Positions 13,043 through 24,420 of a stretch of DNA of 64,000 nt are shown piece by piece. The position numbers and the translations under genes are program-made. Under the pieces are notes generated by a model. The model was not told where the DNA came from. It saw nothing but the letters and a program-made list of their open reading frames with translations, and did no database searches. The first letter of the stretch is position 1. Every line of letters starts with the position of its first letter. This stretch comes from Rachycentron canadum (lineage: Eukaryota; Chordata; Actinopteri; Carangiformes; Rachycentridae): positions 19,572,849 to 19,636,848 of the forward strand of contig CM076649.1 in assembly GCA_038496675.1 (NCBI GenBank), given 5' to 3'.

Positions 13043-13732
13043 TATATGGATATCAACGCTTTAAATTTACTACTTCAAAAGTATAAAATATGGGATCTTT
13101 GAAAAAAGATACTGCAGAATCAAGCTATCCAGAATGTGTCCCCACGAATGCTTGTTTCAGCATTTAAAATAATGTGCAGCTCTGAAGATTTTAATAGAAG
13201 AGAGAGTGACAAATGTCCAGGACATGGCCTCTACAGGAGACACTTGATGCTGTTACTATGTCATCAATGGGGGAGCTTCTAAGTAGATGATGAATCCATA
13301 TGGCCAGAAAAGAAAAAGGTTAAATGCCTTGAACTTTCCATCTGCCAAAACATATGGAGTTCTGAAGATGTGTCTTCAGCCTTGTCAGACAACTTCATTT
13401 TAAAAACGAAGAAAAATGTGCAGACACAGGGACCATCAGTGTGCTGAGGCATCTAAGAGGGGAGAGGTAATTTGAACAGTTGGCCCACATACAGCGGATC
13501 ATGACCATTTCCAACATCATATATTCATTTTATACTCTGCATTTCTAATCTTACATGCAGTATAACTAAAATAAGAGTTTTGAAAAATCCCTCAGTCTGT
13601 AGAGGAGCATGTAATCCGTCAACTGAGCATGAATATCCCTCAAAATCGAGATACAAGGTTTTCATGTTTCAACATTGTGCATTCCTGTAGTTTAATCTCC
13701 CCAACTAAAATAGACTCACTTGGACTTACTCC

Positions 13733-13840
13733 ATCCATCCACTGTATTAGTTTTTCTATATCTGCTTAACCTTTGCAGAGTCACAGGGGGCTGGAACCAG
13801 TCCCAGCTTATACTGGGTACACCCTGGACTACAGGACTAC
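13733..13840 (-). mobile_element. 3' tail of a V-SINE, reverse orientation
   Basis: CATCCATCCACTG followed by CTGCTTAACC, GGGGGCTGGAACCAGTCCCA and GGGTACACCCTGGAC is the reverse complement of the V-SINE tail seen at 18.9 kb. Only the last 100 bp are present, as expected for 5'-truncated retroposition or decay. Confidence 0.6.
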
Positions 13841-14617
13841 ATGAACTTTTCACAACATTGAAATACAACTCAAATGTTCATGCATCAATAATGGAATACC
13901 TTTCATACATTGCTCATTGTAATGCAGGTAATTGTTTACCTTAACATTTATATTGCCTCATGAGGTGTTGCAACATTTAATTGAAGCAGCACTAATTGAT
14001 TTTTAGCAACTTGGCTTCAGTGCAAAAAGCTAAAACTACAACATAGGCACATCATCCCCTTACACTGCCAACACAGATGAACATTAGTATTCATTCTGAG
14101 TCAGATTTCTGGCTACCTGACAAATCCAAGTCTAATATTTACTCTCTTTCTAACAGTAGTGTTAGGCACCGTAAAACAAAAACAGTGAGTTAATATACTG
14201 TATGTAACAACGCTCTGAAGAGCAGCAGGAAAATGCTGGGTGAAAATCCTCTTTGGTGACCCCATTCACATTATGCACAGCGATTTGTTTAATTGTTAAG
14301 ATGAAAATATTGATTACTGCAGCTATGAAGTGGCTATTTATAATAGTTTTCTGTGCCACTAAATGTGGTTTCTTGCTGGGAGTGGGTGGTGATAATTGCT
14401 GCTTGACAAGAGCTTCGGCCATCATTGTCTTTACAAGACAAGAGGTCATTATATGTATTATTATTCAGGGCAGAGCGGAGGCTCAAGTGAGTCAGTATTG
14501 GAAAGTGAAGAGCAAGGCCAGGGCTACTTGGACAAGAGTTACCATGGCATTGCCATCCACCTCTGGAGACAGCTGTTGGTGAGTAAACGAATGAAGTTTG
14601 ATGCCGAACTCCCAACG

Positions 14618-14945
14618 TCTGTCAATCACACAGTAGCCACACCCCCTAATCATCCCATGCTTTATTGTCTATATTCCACTAAATGGACCATCATTTAAAA
14701 AATGAACATCAGACAGAAGGAGACCATAAACTCATTTGGAAAATGTTTACTGAGCTAATAAATCAAATGAGAAGTAGGGACATTTTCCTATAGATTTCTA
14801 TAAAATCTGACTTCTTTAACAACCAGTGGAGTCGCCCCCTGATGGTCATTAGAGAGAATGAAGGTTTAAGGCTCTTCAGGATTGGCTTCACTTTACAGAC
14901 CCAGAGACTACATCCACTTTTATAGACAGTCTGCAGTTTATATAA
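14618..14945 (-). repeat. MITE-like repeat, family A, copy 3 (inverted)
   Basis: It carries GTCAATCACACAGTAGCCAC, GGACCATCATTTAAAAAATG, TTTACTGAGCTAATAAATCA, GTGGAGTCGCCCCCTGATGG and TTGGCTTCACTTTACAGACC in the same order as the 11.7-kb copy. The outer segment beyond the GTCAATCACAC block is missing. Confidence 0.75.
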
Positions 14946-16007
14946 TGATCCCTTTTCAAAATGAGTTAAATTGTTTATTCTCTTGTTTATGACTAAAAAC
15001 AGATAAAAGAGGTTTTCACTGAATAATCTCTCTAAAGTTTCCGACTTTATTTTATGTCCCTAATTTGGATCTTGGTTCTTAAAAACTAACAAAAATAGCG
15101 TTATTCATAATAAACTTATTACTGATGTTAATCATAAAAATAATAAAATGTGAATTCCTGTCAAGATTCATCAAGACTCATTAATGCCTCATTTTGATGT
15201 TAACTAATACAGAATTTATTCTTCACACAAGGTGTGTAGGTTTTCAGATTAATTTCTACCTGAAAGTCATGACCAAGAGAGATGTGCAGCATGAATAGTT
15301 TGACAGAACTGCAATTACCTCTGATTACTTTCCTAATCATAATTAGACAGGCTCCATGTTGTCCGTGACAGGGTTGAACTCAAACGGTGTCCTTGCCAGA
15401 GAGCAGTGCTTGATAATGATTGCGGTTTGATGCCTCAGGTGGGAGAAGATGTGTTGTGTGTTTGAGGTATGTTTACTTCCCACAGCAAACGCATCCTCTA
15501 TCAGACAGAAGCCATCAGAAATGAAATTATGAACTTGTTTTCTCGTCTAAAGCGATAAGGCCTGAATGACACCCATTTGTGTGAATCACCCCCATGTTAA
15601 TTGCCTCCAGCTAGTCTGATACACATGTAAATTTGGTTTTGTGGTTCATTTACAATAATTCCAAATCATTTAGCATCTAGTCTGTCCGCCTGGTATTACA
15701 GAATGTATTGTGTATAGCCCGCTGCAGTTTGAGCATCATGGTGTTGTTTTGGAGGCTTTTAAAGGTGTTGTTAAGTGGCACAGTTATTCTGATGGATTCT
15801 TGCATCCAGCCAACTCATCAGCCTTATGAGGCAACTCAAACTGCTGTAGTCAGTGGACATGAATTTGGTTAGGAGAGCTCAGCGGTAACGCAAATGATGG
15901 GAGAATAATATCTAATGGTGTATTATGTGAGTCCATTTTTGCATTCTGCTGAGGTAGTAAAGTGGTATTCCTCATGCGTTCAGTTTATCTTTTTCATCAT
16001 GTTTATA
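14946..16007. other. Repeat-free region without recognisable gene
   Basis: Unlike its neighbours, 15.25-15.75 kb shows no known repeat. It is of balanced composition and could hold conserved non-coding sequence. Confidence 0.35.
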
Positions 16008-16274
16008 CTGGCGGGATGGTGGTGCAGTGGTTAGCACTGCTGCATCACAGCAAGAAGGTTCTGCGTTCAAACCCCGGGCCTGAGGTCTTTCTGTGTGGAG
16101 TTTACATGTTCTCCTTGTGCCTGTGTGGGTTCCCTCCAGGTTCTCCAGCTTCCTCCCACATTCCAAAGACATGTACATTAGATCAATTGGTGACTGTGAA
16201 TGGTTGTTTGTCTGTATGCGTCAGCCCTGTGATAGACTAGAGACCTGATTGAAGCGGTATAGATAATGAATGGA
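16008..16274 (+). mobile_element. tRNA-derived SINE (V-SINE/DANA type), nearly complete
   Basis: An A-box-like GTGGTGCAGTGG (16019-16030) and a B-box-like GTTCAAACC (16065-16073) form the tRNA-related head. The body has the fish V-SINE hallmarks TCTGTGTGGAGTTTACATGT, TTCTCCAGCTTCCTCCCACA and CCAAAGACATG, and the tail carries CAGCCCTGTGATAGACT. It ends at a GTATAGATAATGAATGGA-type 3' end. Confidence 0.75.
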
Positions 16275-16989
16275 TTATCTTTTCTTGGGCAAAAGGCACG
16301 GCTATATACTGTATCTTTAAAATTTGTCTGTATCTCTATGGCCTTATGGTTTATCAAAATTAAAGCTGCTACAGTTATAGTTTGGTTAGGTTTAGACTTG
16401 TAGATTGTTTTAACTCAACTGTATATCCCAAAATGTCAATCTCTTTAATTGAAAATCTAAACTTGTGGCTATGGTGAGCAGCTAGTTAAAGCCTGTAAAC
16501 AGCTGGCCTGAGTATGTTGGAAAGTAAGCAAATCCAATATAAAGTAAGACGGCACCGCAGAAACTTCCTGAAGTCTTGTTGCTACCGTGAACAGCAACAG
16601 CAACTAGCAGACACCTGAGGAATTTACTCATCATGGCCAAGAGGCGGTCCAATATATAACCCCACAAAAAAAAAAAATAGAAAAAAAGAGATACAGGGTG
16701 GCAGGTATTGAGCGCTCAAGGTGCTTGAATACAGATTTTGTTACCTTTTAGAAGGAGCCAGGTAAGCTGTTTCACCCCAAGCCCTAAAGACCAGCACAGC
16801 GATATAAGGCGATTTTAGCAACATGGCCATGCTGTGTATTCTAACTTCTAGGTTCATCGTGTGATGCACACTGGCATTTTTCTCGTGCAAGGAGCGACTG
16901 GACAACAGTGGATACCTTGTTTAGGTATACCTTGTTAATTAGTGCATTAAAAAAATTCATACAATGAATGGGTCACATGGGTTCAAGCT

Positions 16990-17165
16990 GTTCTTAATGC
17001 ATCCATGGTTTCCCAGTTTCCAGTTTCCTTTGTGCTAAGCTAACAACTGCTGGCCACAGGTTCATATGCAGTGAACAGACATGAGAGTCGTATTGATCTT
17101 CACATCTAACTCAAGGCAACAAAGCAAATACACACATTTCCCCAAATATTATGCTTTTAAAATAA
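16990..17165 (+). repeat. Dispersed teleost repeat, family D, copy 1
   Basis: TTTCCAGTTTCC, TGCTAAGCTAACAACTGCTG, ACAGACATGAGAGTCGTATT and GATCTTCACATCTAACTC, ending in AAATACACACATTTCCCC. The same ordered blocks occur at 28.8 kb and, as known from many fish genomes, in a common non-coding interspersed repeat. Confidence 0.6.
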
Positions 17166-18491
17166 CTATTTTGTTGAGGTTTGGGACACTTTCATTGTCA
17201 TTGTAAAAAACACTTGGTTAAGGTCAGGGAATATATGTTGTCATGGTTACAAGGATCCAACATCGACTGTTTGCTGGAAACGGGAAACTAACAGGGGTCT
17301 CTCGTGTTGGTGTCTGACATTTTGTTGACTCCATGCACTACAACCTCCACCCCCTGCAGACTTAACAATGTCACAATATTTCCTTTGCTCCCAATGAACA
17401 AGAGACAAACATACAGTGTGTCATTGCTGAGCTTCTGCTGAAATGATTGATGGTGTTTTTCTTGGGAGGTTAGTCTCATCTCATATCCTGACTTTATTAT
17501 TGTATAATTTTTTATTGATGATATAGATTAGCCATCAGGATTTATTCCCTGCCGTCAAATCCTGCTCTGACATATTGTCACAAAATCAAGTTCTGTCACT
17601 CATGACATTCAAATCCAATAAACAATCAACTATCTAAGATGCTACACACGTTATTAAATGAAATGTACTGCATGATCAAAATAAAATGCAAAAGCCCTCG
17701 CAGGAGACTATATTGAATTTAACCAATTACTCAGTGCCATGAGAAATGATCATTTTTGTCCCTTACCCCCCTCAGGGAGACAGCAGGAAGTGAAGAGCCA
17801 GCCAAGCTGTCAGATGAAGAAACAAACATGTTGTTGTAAACTGCTCGAGGAATGTAGCCATGGATGTAAACTGTCATGTTTCTTGATATTACAGATAACA
17901 TTCCTAACATTCCATATGTCCGTGTCCTATTCAGTAGAGAAATAAGAACACAACTAATACCCGGTGTCACAAATCCACATTTATTGCCCTGTAAAGTCCT
18001 TGGCCAGCAACGATTGTTTTTTTTTTTTTTTAAAGCTGCACTAATCAATACTTCTAAATTAACACTGGCTCAGATAATGTGAGAGGTGTCACTCACTGTG
18101 GCGAACCCACAAAGAGCTATCAACAAACTCTGAAGCTCGTTGTTGTGGTGTGACAGACCAGCAACTCTCATTTTCAGATTTCGCTCTCAGCAGCTTTGTT
18201 TCCAGTCACAGCAGCCAGATGTTGTCAGGAAAAAGCATCCAAATTCTTCCAGTCTGTCACCAGAAGACAGACGAGGTTCTATAAACCATTTTTTTTTTTA
18301 CGTGACTTCAAGTCTCAGAGAGACAGAATGAATGCCGGTGCTGATCTGCGTCTGTTGTCGTGTTGTTTTGTTTGTTGCCATTTTGTTGTGCTCTCTGAAT
18401 GTATAGTGAGGATCATTATACCTTATATAGTGGACTCGTAGTATCCCATAATGCAGAATGAAGTCCAAGCCATGTATATATGGATATACAG

Positions 18492-18513
18492 TTATATATA
18501 TATATATATATAC
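18492..18513. repeat. (TA)n microsatellite
   Basis: Ten or so TA units, embedded in TATATGGATATACAG sequence with partial dyad symmetry. Confidence 0.85.
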
Positions 18514-18723
18514 TGTATATGCAGAGAAAATCAAAGTAGTATGAGGAAGTGTTTTACTGATGAGCTCAGTGTTTGTCCCTGGACAGTGAATAGAGAGTGA
18601 ATGAGTGATTTTAGACACAACCAATGTCAATGTTTCTTTGTTGCTTCTTCTCTATCACTGTATCACTTGTCTCTGCTGCCCCCAAGGCGTCAAAAAGTGA
18701 CGATGCTCGAACTCAACTCACAC

Positions 18724-18989
18724 TGGGGCAGTGGTTAGCTCTGTCACCTTAGGCCTGGGGCCTTTCTGTGTGGAGTTTACATGTTGCCTGTGGGGGTTCA
18801 CTCCAGGTACCTCCCACAGTCCAAAGAGTTTAGGTTGATTGGTGCCCATGGGCCTGAGTGTGAGCGTGAACGATTGTTGTGTATGTCTCTATATGTCAGC
18901 CCTGTGATGGACTGGCAACCTGTCCAGGATGTACCCTACCCTCGGCCCCCATGATCCTGCTTGGATAAATGGTATAGATGATGGATGGA
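18724..18989 (+). mobile_element. tRNA-derived SINE (V-SINE/DANA type), 5'-degenerate
   Basis: This is the same family as the copy at 16.0 kb. It shares GGGGCAGTGGTTAGC, TTTCTGTGTGGAGTTTACAT, CTCCCACAGTCCAAAGA and CAGCCCTGTGATGGACTGGC, then CTGTCCAGGATGTACCCT before the GATGGATGGA end. The head is shortened and lacks a clear B box. Confidence 0.7.
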
Positions 18990-19699
18990 GTGGTCACAGC
19001 AGAATAGGGGGTGTAAAACTGCGTAAAATTAGCCATCCTTCCTTCCAAAAAAAATTAATAATTGGTTAAATAAAAAAATGATTGATTCCTTTGCTCATAT
19101 GAAAGATTGTATACAACACAACAAATTTCTGTTTTATCTTCCCTATATACATTTGTGTACATTTCTTTGCAGAGAGTCTGTATTCTCCTTCGAGTCCAGT
19201 CTCACTTCTCTTTGTCTGTGTTGTGACATGAATAACTTTTGATTTGATGACTCTTTCTTTGTTTCTTTTCCCTTTAATATAAACTTGCATTTATATTCTA
19301 GTTCCTGTAACAGGGTGAAAAGTTTGAAACTAAATGATAAATAACTTATTATGACTAATTCATGAAGCTATGGTCTGACAATTAGTGCTGTGGTTACAAT
19401 GTTTTCATATGCCGTGTGAGAGATTGGATCAGACGATATTATTCCTAAAGCCCTATAAAGTAACACTGGTGTATGGAGCAATTTACTTGCAATATGGCCA
19501 ATAAAATATAATGATTAGAAAAGTGTGCTGCCATTACAGAGAATAGCAGCAGTTTACTGTGAATATTTGATGACTTGATGCGTGTGTAGTGTAAAGAAAT
19601 GATGAAATGCACATTTGTGGAAGTCATTTTGTGGACTGCAGGGATCCTCCTTATAGCAGTGGGAGGGGATGGATGGATGTCGCCATGTTACTGATGACT

Positions 19700-19840
19700 T
19701 TGTGTGGTGATGAATTCTTCTTCGACTTGAACGTTTTAAAAACTAAGGACGCAGCAATAAGTTTTAGAGGATTACCGCCCCCGCCCCCTGTAATCGAAGG
19801 CAAGGAAATTGAGTTGGTGGACAGCTATAAATATCTGCTG
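19700..19840 (+). mobile_element. LINE reverse-transcriptase fragment (L2/CR1/Rex1-like)
   Basis: Translation gives CGDEFFFDLNVLKTKD, then a proline-rich segment and VIEGKEIELVDSYKYL. This is the region after the catalytic core in non-LTR reverse transcriptases of the L2/CR1/Rex1 type: the LNVSKTKE motif, then a proline run, a GxxIExVxSYKYLG strand and the end of the domain. Only about 45 residues remain and the usual G after KYL is missing, so this is a dead 3' piece. Confidence 0.7.
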
Positions 19841-20854
19841 TTAATGGCAAACTCTGCCTCATACAGGAGCGATCTGTACAGATGTTACAGCAGCGCTCAT
19901 TTTTCCGGCAGGAAATGATGTCTTTTAATGTGGCCAATAAAAGATGACCTTGCTTCAGAGTTTTGTTCGATACGTGTTGACATTTTGTAGCGTCGGCTGA
20001 ATTGACATTGTGAGTGTGTGTAAGTCAGACAGAGGAGAAAAAAAACAACAAAGGTTAACTGTGCAACGGGGACAAGATAATGACATGTTGTCATGTTGAC
20101 AGTACAATAGCTTCTTCCCTGCCATGGTCACCTCTAGTTGCCATTTAAAACAGCTAGTAAAACTTACTAGTACAGAATTACTAGTATTTTTACATATGGC
20201 ATTTCCTCTGTGAATAGCTTTGTGTACCATATTAGTTGTTTGCTTGATTTGCACTGTGTTAATCTGTTAAAATGAATCGATTTTTTGTTGGAATAACACT
20301 GAATGGTAATGTATCCATACAGTGCATGATGTGGGCAAAAATACCCAAACCCAAACTTTCATGTGCCTGTTCCTGATACTTCTGCACTTGAGGAAATGTG
20401 GCAGTGAAACTACTCACTGCATCGAATAGGGTCAACAGCACCGGTCGCAGAGATCACATGCACAACACAGAGAGAAGTATAAGTCAAGGGAGGCCCATTC
20501 GGTGAGGAAAGTGATATTATTGCTGCCTTTCTGAAAAGTTAAGTGTGTCAAGACACCGGCAGTGAAGAGTAAGGGGGAAAAAAAGACTGAAGTGTTTTGA
20601 TTTGGACTAGCATCAAGTTCAATGTTCAATGGAAGATTGGGATGTAAAAGCAGGTTAATGCACGTGTTGACCTCCCCACTTCCTTGAAAAACACAATTAA
20701 ATAAAATAAAACCCCTCTTGCCTTCCTTTAAAATTCCAAGCGCTGCACTGTCACCACCTCCTCTGGTTACATGGGGATTTTTGTTTGTGCTACAGGTGTC
20801 AATGAGATGTTTTGTGAACTGTTCTTTAAGGATGCAAAAGCAGAACACAAACTC

Positions 20855-21420
20855 AATGAAGCAAGGTGAACTGAATTTATTGTAAAAGAGAGATCGCGGC
20901 AGGGCAGGTGAAGGCTGGATGAACAATGAGACGCACGCAGGCGAGGAATGGCGGAGCGGTGATCCGTGATGGAGGAAGCAGGGCTGGTGCTGTGACTGAG
21001 AGACAGGCAGACGATGAGTGGCTGAATGCAGAGTCTGTCAGTGAGGGATGGCGGGTCGGAGCATGAGCAGCTGGCAGGCAGACGTGAGGAGTGTGATCCT
21101 GAGGCACAGGGAGATGAAGGTGAGTCAGAAGCAAAAATTGCACTTCACTCTGAGACGTTGTAGACACTGGTAGACTGAACAATCTGGTGAAGAGAGGGTT
21201 GAAGTACTGCAGGGCTGAAGAGATGCAGGTGTGCTGGCTGAAGCACTCAGAGGAGGGGTCGAGTGGGGCAGGTGAGGAGCCGGAAGGAACGCCACACCCA
21301 GAGACACGCAAGGACACACACGGAAACACAGAAAGAGAGGCAGACAACACAGGACACACAAGGGAAGGGGAAAACAGTAGAAACACAAGGACAAAGGCAA
21401 CACAGCCCTGCTACTGACAG
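20855..21420 (-). repeat. Possible LTR-retrotransposon-like fragment
   Basis: GC-richer than its flanks, with dense GGCAGG/GAGAGACAGGCAG motifs and an abrupt edge near GAATTTATTGTAAAAGAG (20873). The other edge has the minus-strand sequence GCTGTCAGTAGCAGGGCTGT. Its composition matches non-coding portions of fish retrotransposons. Open frames on the minus strand here are low-complexity and not protein-like. Confidence 0.35.
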
Positions 21421-21639
21421 CAACAACTGAATGAAAACATCAGCGTGTTAACATGCACTGGATGATGCTAAAATGCTGATGTATTAATTGCTGTGTTCAA
21501 TATTCTTGATTAGCATTTTAGCATTACTACAATTACTAATTAGCACTAAACACAATAATTACGGCTGAGGGTCTCAGTTTCTTAACAGACTGGCAGTGAA
21601 CATAAATGTGGATAGACGTGGATATTTAAAGAAGCTATT

Positions 21640-21925
21640 TGTGTGTTTTGCTATTGCTACAGAGCCAATGTTAGCATTAACAGCTACTTACCTATCAGTT
21701 TAGTGTTCAGCATCAAGCTTACTTTACTTGAGAAGAGCTGCAACCCTCATGTGTGGCTTGTATTTCACATCACTTCGTTTCTTCTACTGAAGTTAGCATG
21801 CTCACCAACTAGCCAGACTGCCTCATCACTTTCCGATACCGAGTCACTGTAACGTCCTGAAAAAGTAGCAAAGGTAACAATGGCTGAAGCTCCTGACAAG
21901 ACTGGTGAGCAAACTGTGCAAACTA
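21640..21925 (+). repeat. Dispersed repeat, family B, copy 2
   Basis: Blocks in order: GCCAATGTTAGCATTAACAG, TTTACTTGAGAAGAGCTG, TTCTTCTACTGAAGTTAGCA, ACTAGCCAGAC, CTTTCCGATACCGAGTCACT, ACAATGGCTGA, GACAAGACTGGTGAGCAAAC. The last three are also in the 39.3-kb copy. Confidence 0.6.
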
Positions 21926-23734
21926 TGTAGCAATAGCGAAACGTACAAATTAAAGCCTAGACCAAAGGGCTGGACAGACCGACCGACCAACAGTGCTAAA
22001 AGCCGTGCGACTAGCATAGCTAACAAGAACCAAGAATTTAAATTTGATGTTGCGCCACAGTCACATCCACAATAATTTACTATTGCTAAAACAGATACAA
22101 TCTCAAGGAAGTATTGCAATTTGGCACTATTTGTTTGGCAAGGTTAATGTAGCTAATGTGTTGTGAAATGTGTAATGAATCTTTTTAAGCTTAGCTGTGT
22201 TTACTATTCCCTGTATCTGTTTAAATTGTGCCAAAATGCTGCCAACGGTGATAAGGGCTGAACTAAACTACATTAGGGCAGGCTCCTGTGTAGCAACACC
22301 ATCTGTCGTCTCTATCGCTCTCACACACATTTCTTTCTCCTCCTCTTTGCTGCACCGAGGTGCTGCTGTCTCTTCCTCTTTTCACCAACTTCCCCTTCGC
22401 TGAAAGGCAAATGCCCAAAATCAATTGCATTCACTCAATTTATATCAGCTCAAGTCAACACGGCTGAATGAAATGGAGGGACGTGCACAGTTTACGCCAG
22501 CAGAGACGGCTGCACTGTTGTACTCATCAATAGCACAACTGATAGACATCAAGTACAATGAAAGGGCACAGAAAGTAAACATTACTGTCCAATCGCAGAT
22601 AACAGCATGCTTCATTCTCCTGAACAACACGTCAGACTATTATACATACTATCACTTCCACTCGCGGCAGCTACTGTCCTATAAGTGAACCTCACTGCAG
22701 TGACAGCATCATTTCAGCCCAATGGGCATGAGCAATTACATGTGATAAACCACAAGCAGGAAAAAAGCCTTGCTAAAATGAGAATTCAGACTCAAAAAGA
22801 AAAGCCTTGACAGATAATCAATCAAACAAAAACATGCTTTAAGGCTAAATTTAATGAGGCTTCTGTGAAACCCTTAAAGTAACGTCCTTGCATCAGTTAT
22901 GAGTCTTCAGTCAGTCTGTGGTAGAGGAAAGATAACAGTAATGTTCCTTTAATAAACTACTCGTTCACACATATGTAGCTGCTTGATATTAATATTTAGT
23001 AAAATGGAAAAAAGGTAGAATTTTCTGGATTAAACCCACCTGCTCAGGTAATATTAATTAATTTGACACAAAGGTTGAATATCCTTATTACAACAAGCCG
23101 TCTAATAATGATCTGCGAAATGTGTTGAAATTAATTCAGAACACTTGTTTTTCCTCAAAGTGACGAATGCTACAGAAAGCAAACTCTATTTTGCCTTTAA
23201 AATATTCATAGTCATAATGTATTGGCAAACACAAACAGCTGACGCAAGTGTTTGCTCAGGGATATTGGGCTGGAAAGGGAGCAGCATCTTCCCCTCGCAG
23301 GAGGGAGAAATTCAATTGAAGGATTTGGAGAAAATCCTGTCGGGTGAACTGTGTCTGCTCCAGTTGCAAATGCACTGTTCTCCAGCATCCTGTTGTTTCC
23401 CTCTGGGCTCTGTGCATGTGTGTGTGTGTATGCATGTGTGTGTTTGTGTGTCTGTTTGTCAGAGAGTGTGAGGTGAGGGGGCGGGTTATAAAATCAAAGT
23501 TTTTAAGTTCCCAAGACCCTTAGAACTGAAGCTACAGTTTTCATGGTAATGAGAGCACATGTTCCTTTTCTCTGTTGTTCTGCAGTGGTGGTTGGGAAGA
23601 AAACGCTGTAACATTAGCATCTTTATACAATAAGAAAGCATTATGGAACGATATTAGGATGTGAACCTTTCTTACCTGCCAATCTATAACCTTTGGGAGC
23701 AAGAACGGTGTTTCCTCTACACACAGACGTATGT

Positions 23735-23930
23735 TAAAGTGGACCTGGACCCAACTGGACTCTGGGTCTGAAAAGTGAAGTCAGTGCTGCAGAGTTAATG
23801 TAAACCTTCATCTTATCTAATAACCATTGGGCGGCGACTCCACTGGTTGTAGAAAGAAGTCAGATTGTAATGAAGTCTATGGGAAAATGGTCCTACATCT
23901 CCCTTGATTTATTGGCTCAGTAAAGCAGCT
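23735..23930 (+). repeat. MITE-like repeat, family A, copy 4 (partial)
   Basis: It keeps TCTGGGTCTGAAAAGTGAAG, GGGCGGCGACTCCACTGGTT, GTCAGATTGTAATGAAGTCT and CTCCCTTGATTTATTGGCTC, then stops after the CAGTAAA block, so about half the element is lost. Confidence 0.65.
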
Positions 23931-23969
23931 CACAAATCAGTGTGCGACGTCATGCAGGGTTGACCGTTG

Positions 23970-24420
23970 CTTCTACTTGATTTTATTTGTATGGAGCCCT
24001 TCATACATAAAATGCAACCGTGCTTTACATTTGAAGCAGAGCAAAAATAGAAATAAAACACATAAAATGGGTTTGTTTAAAGCCTTAAGGTTAAGGTATG
24101 TTTTAAGTTCTGCAGGTGTTTCCTGTTTGACTTACATGGGCCTTGTGGTCCACAGTTCTGGAGCATAATTCACAAAAGCTGCTTCCCTGCTTTGTTTGAG
24201 TGCTTTGCGGTTGATAAGATATTAAAAAGAAAAGTATGAAGGCGCGGAGCCGTTCAGAGCTTCATGGGACCTTAAAATCAATTCTAAAAGAAACAGGGAG
24301 CCAGTGAAGCTCAGCTCAAACAGGAGTGATGTGATCTCTCCTCCCGCAGTTCCAGTTTCTTTATAGATTTTCTTGACCAGTACACAAAATGAGCACAAAA
24401 TGACTGCACCAGGGAACACA
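23970..24420. repeat. Interspersed teleost repeat of unassigned class
   Basis: It opens TTTTATTTGTATGGAGCCCT and contains AAGCCTTAAGG, CACAGTTCTGGAGCATAA, AGAGCTTCATGGGACC, AAAATCAATTCTAAAAGAAA, GAGCCAGTGAAGC and GGAGTGATGTGATCTCTCCT. These signatures recur throughout fish genomes, probably as a LINE-related 3' region. I did not assign a family. Confidence 0.55.

Noticed and set aside
16019..16075. tRNA-like A and B boxes
   Set aside because: They sit inside a V-SINE and cannot form a full tRNA cloverleaf; not a tRNA gene.
20432..21386. Two overlapping minus-strand frames of 164 and 169 codons
   Set aside because: They cross a GC-rich repeat-like segment, are Ser/Pro/Leu/Cys-rich and lack retroviral or other domain motifs.
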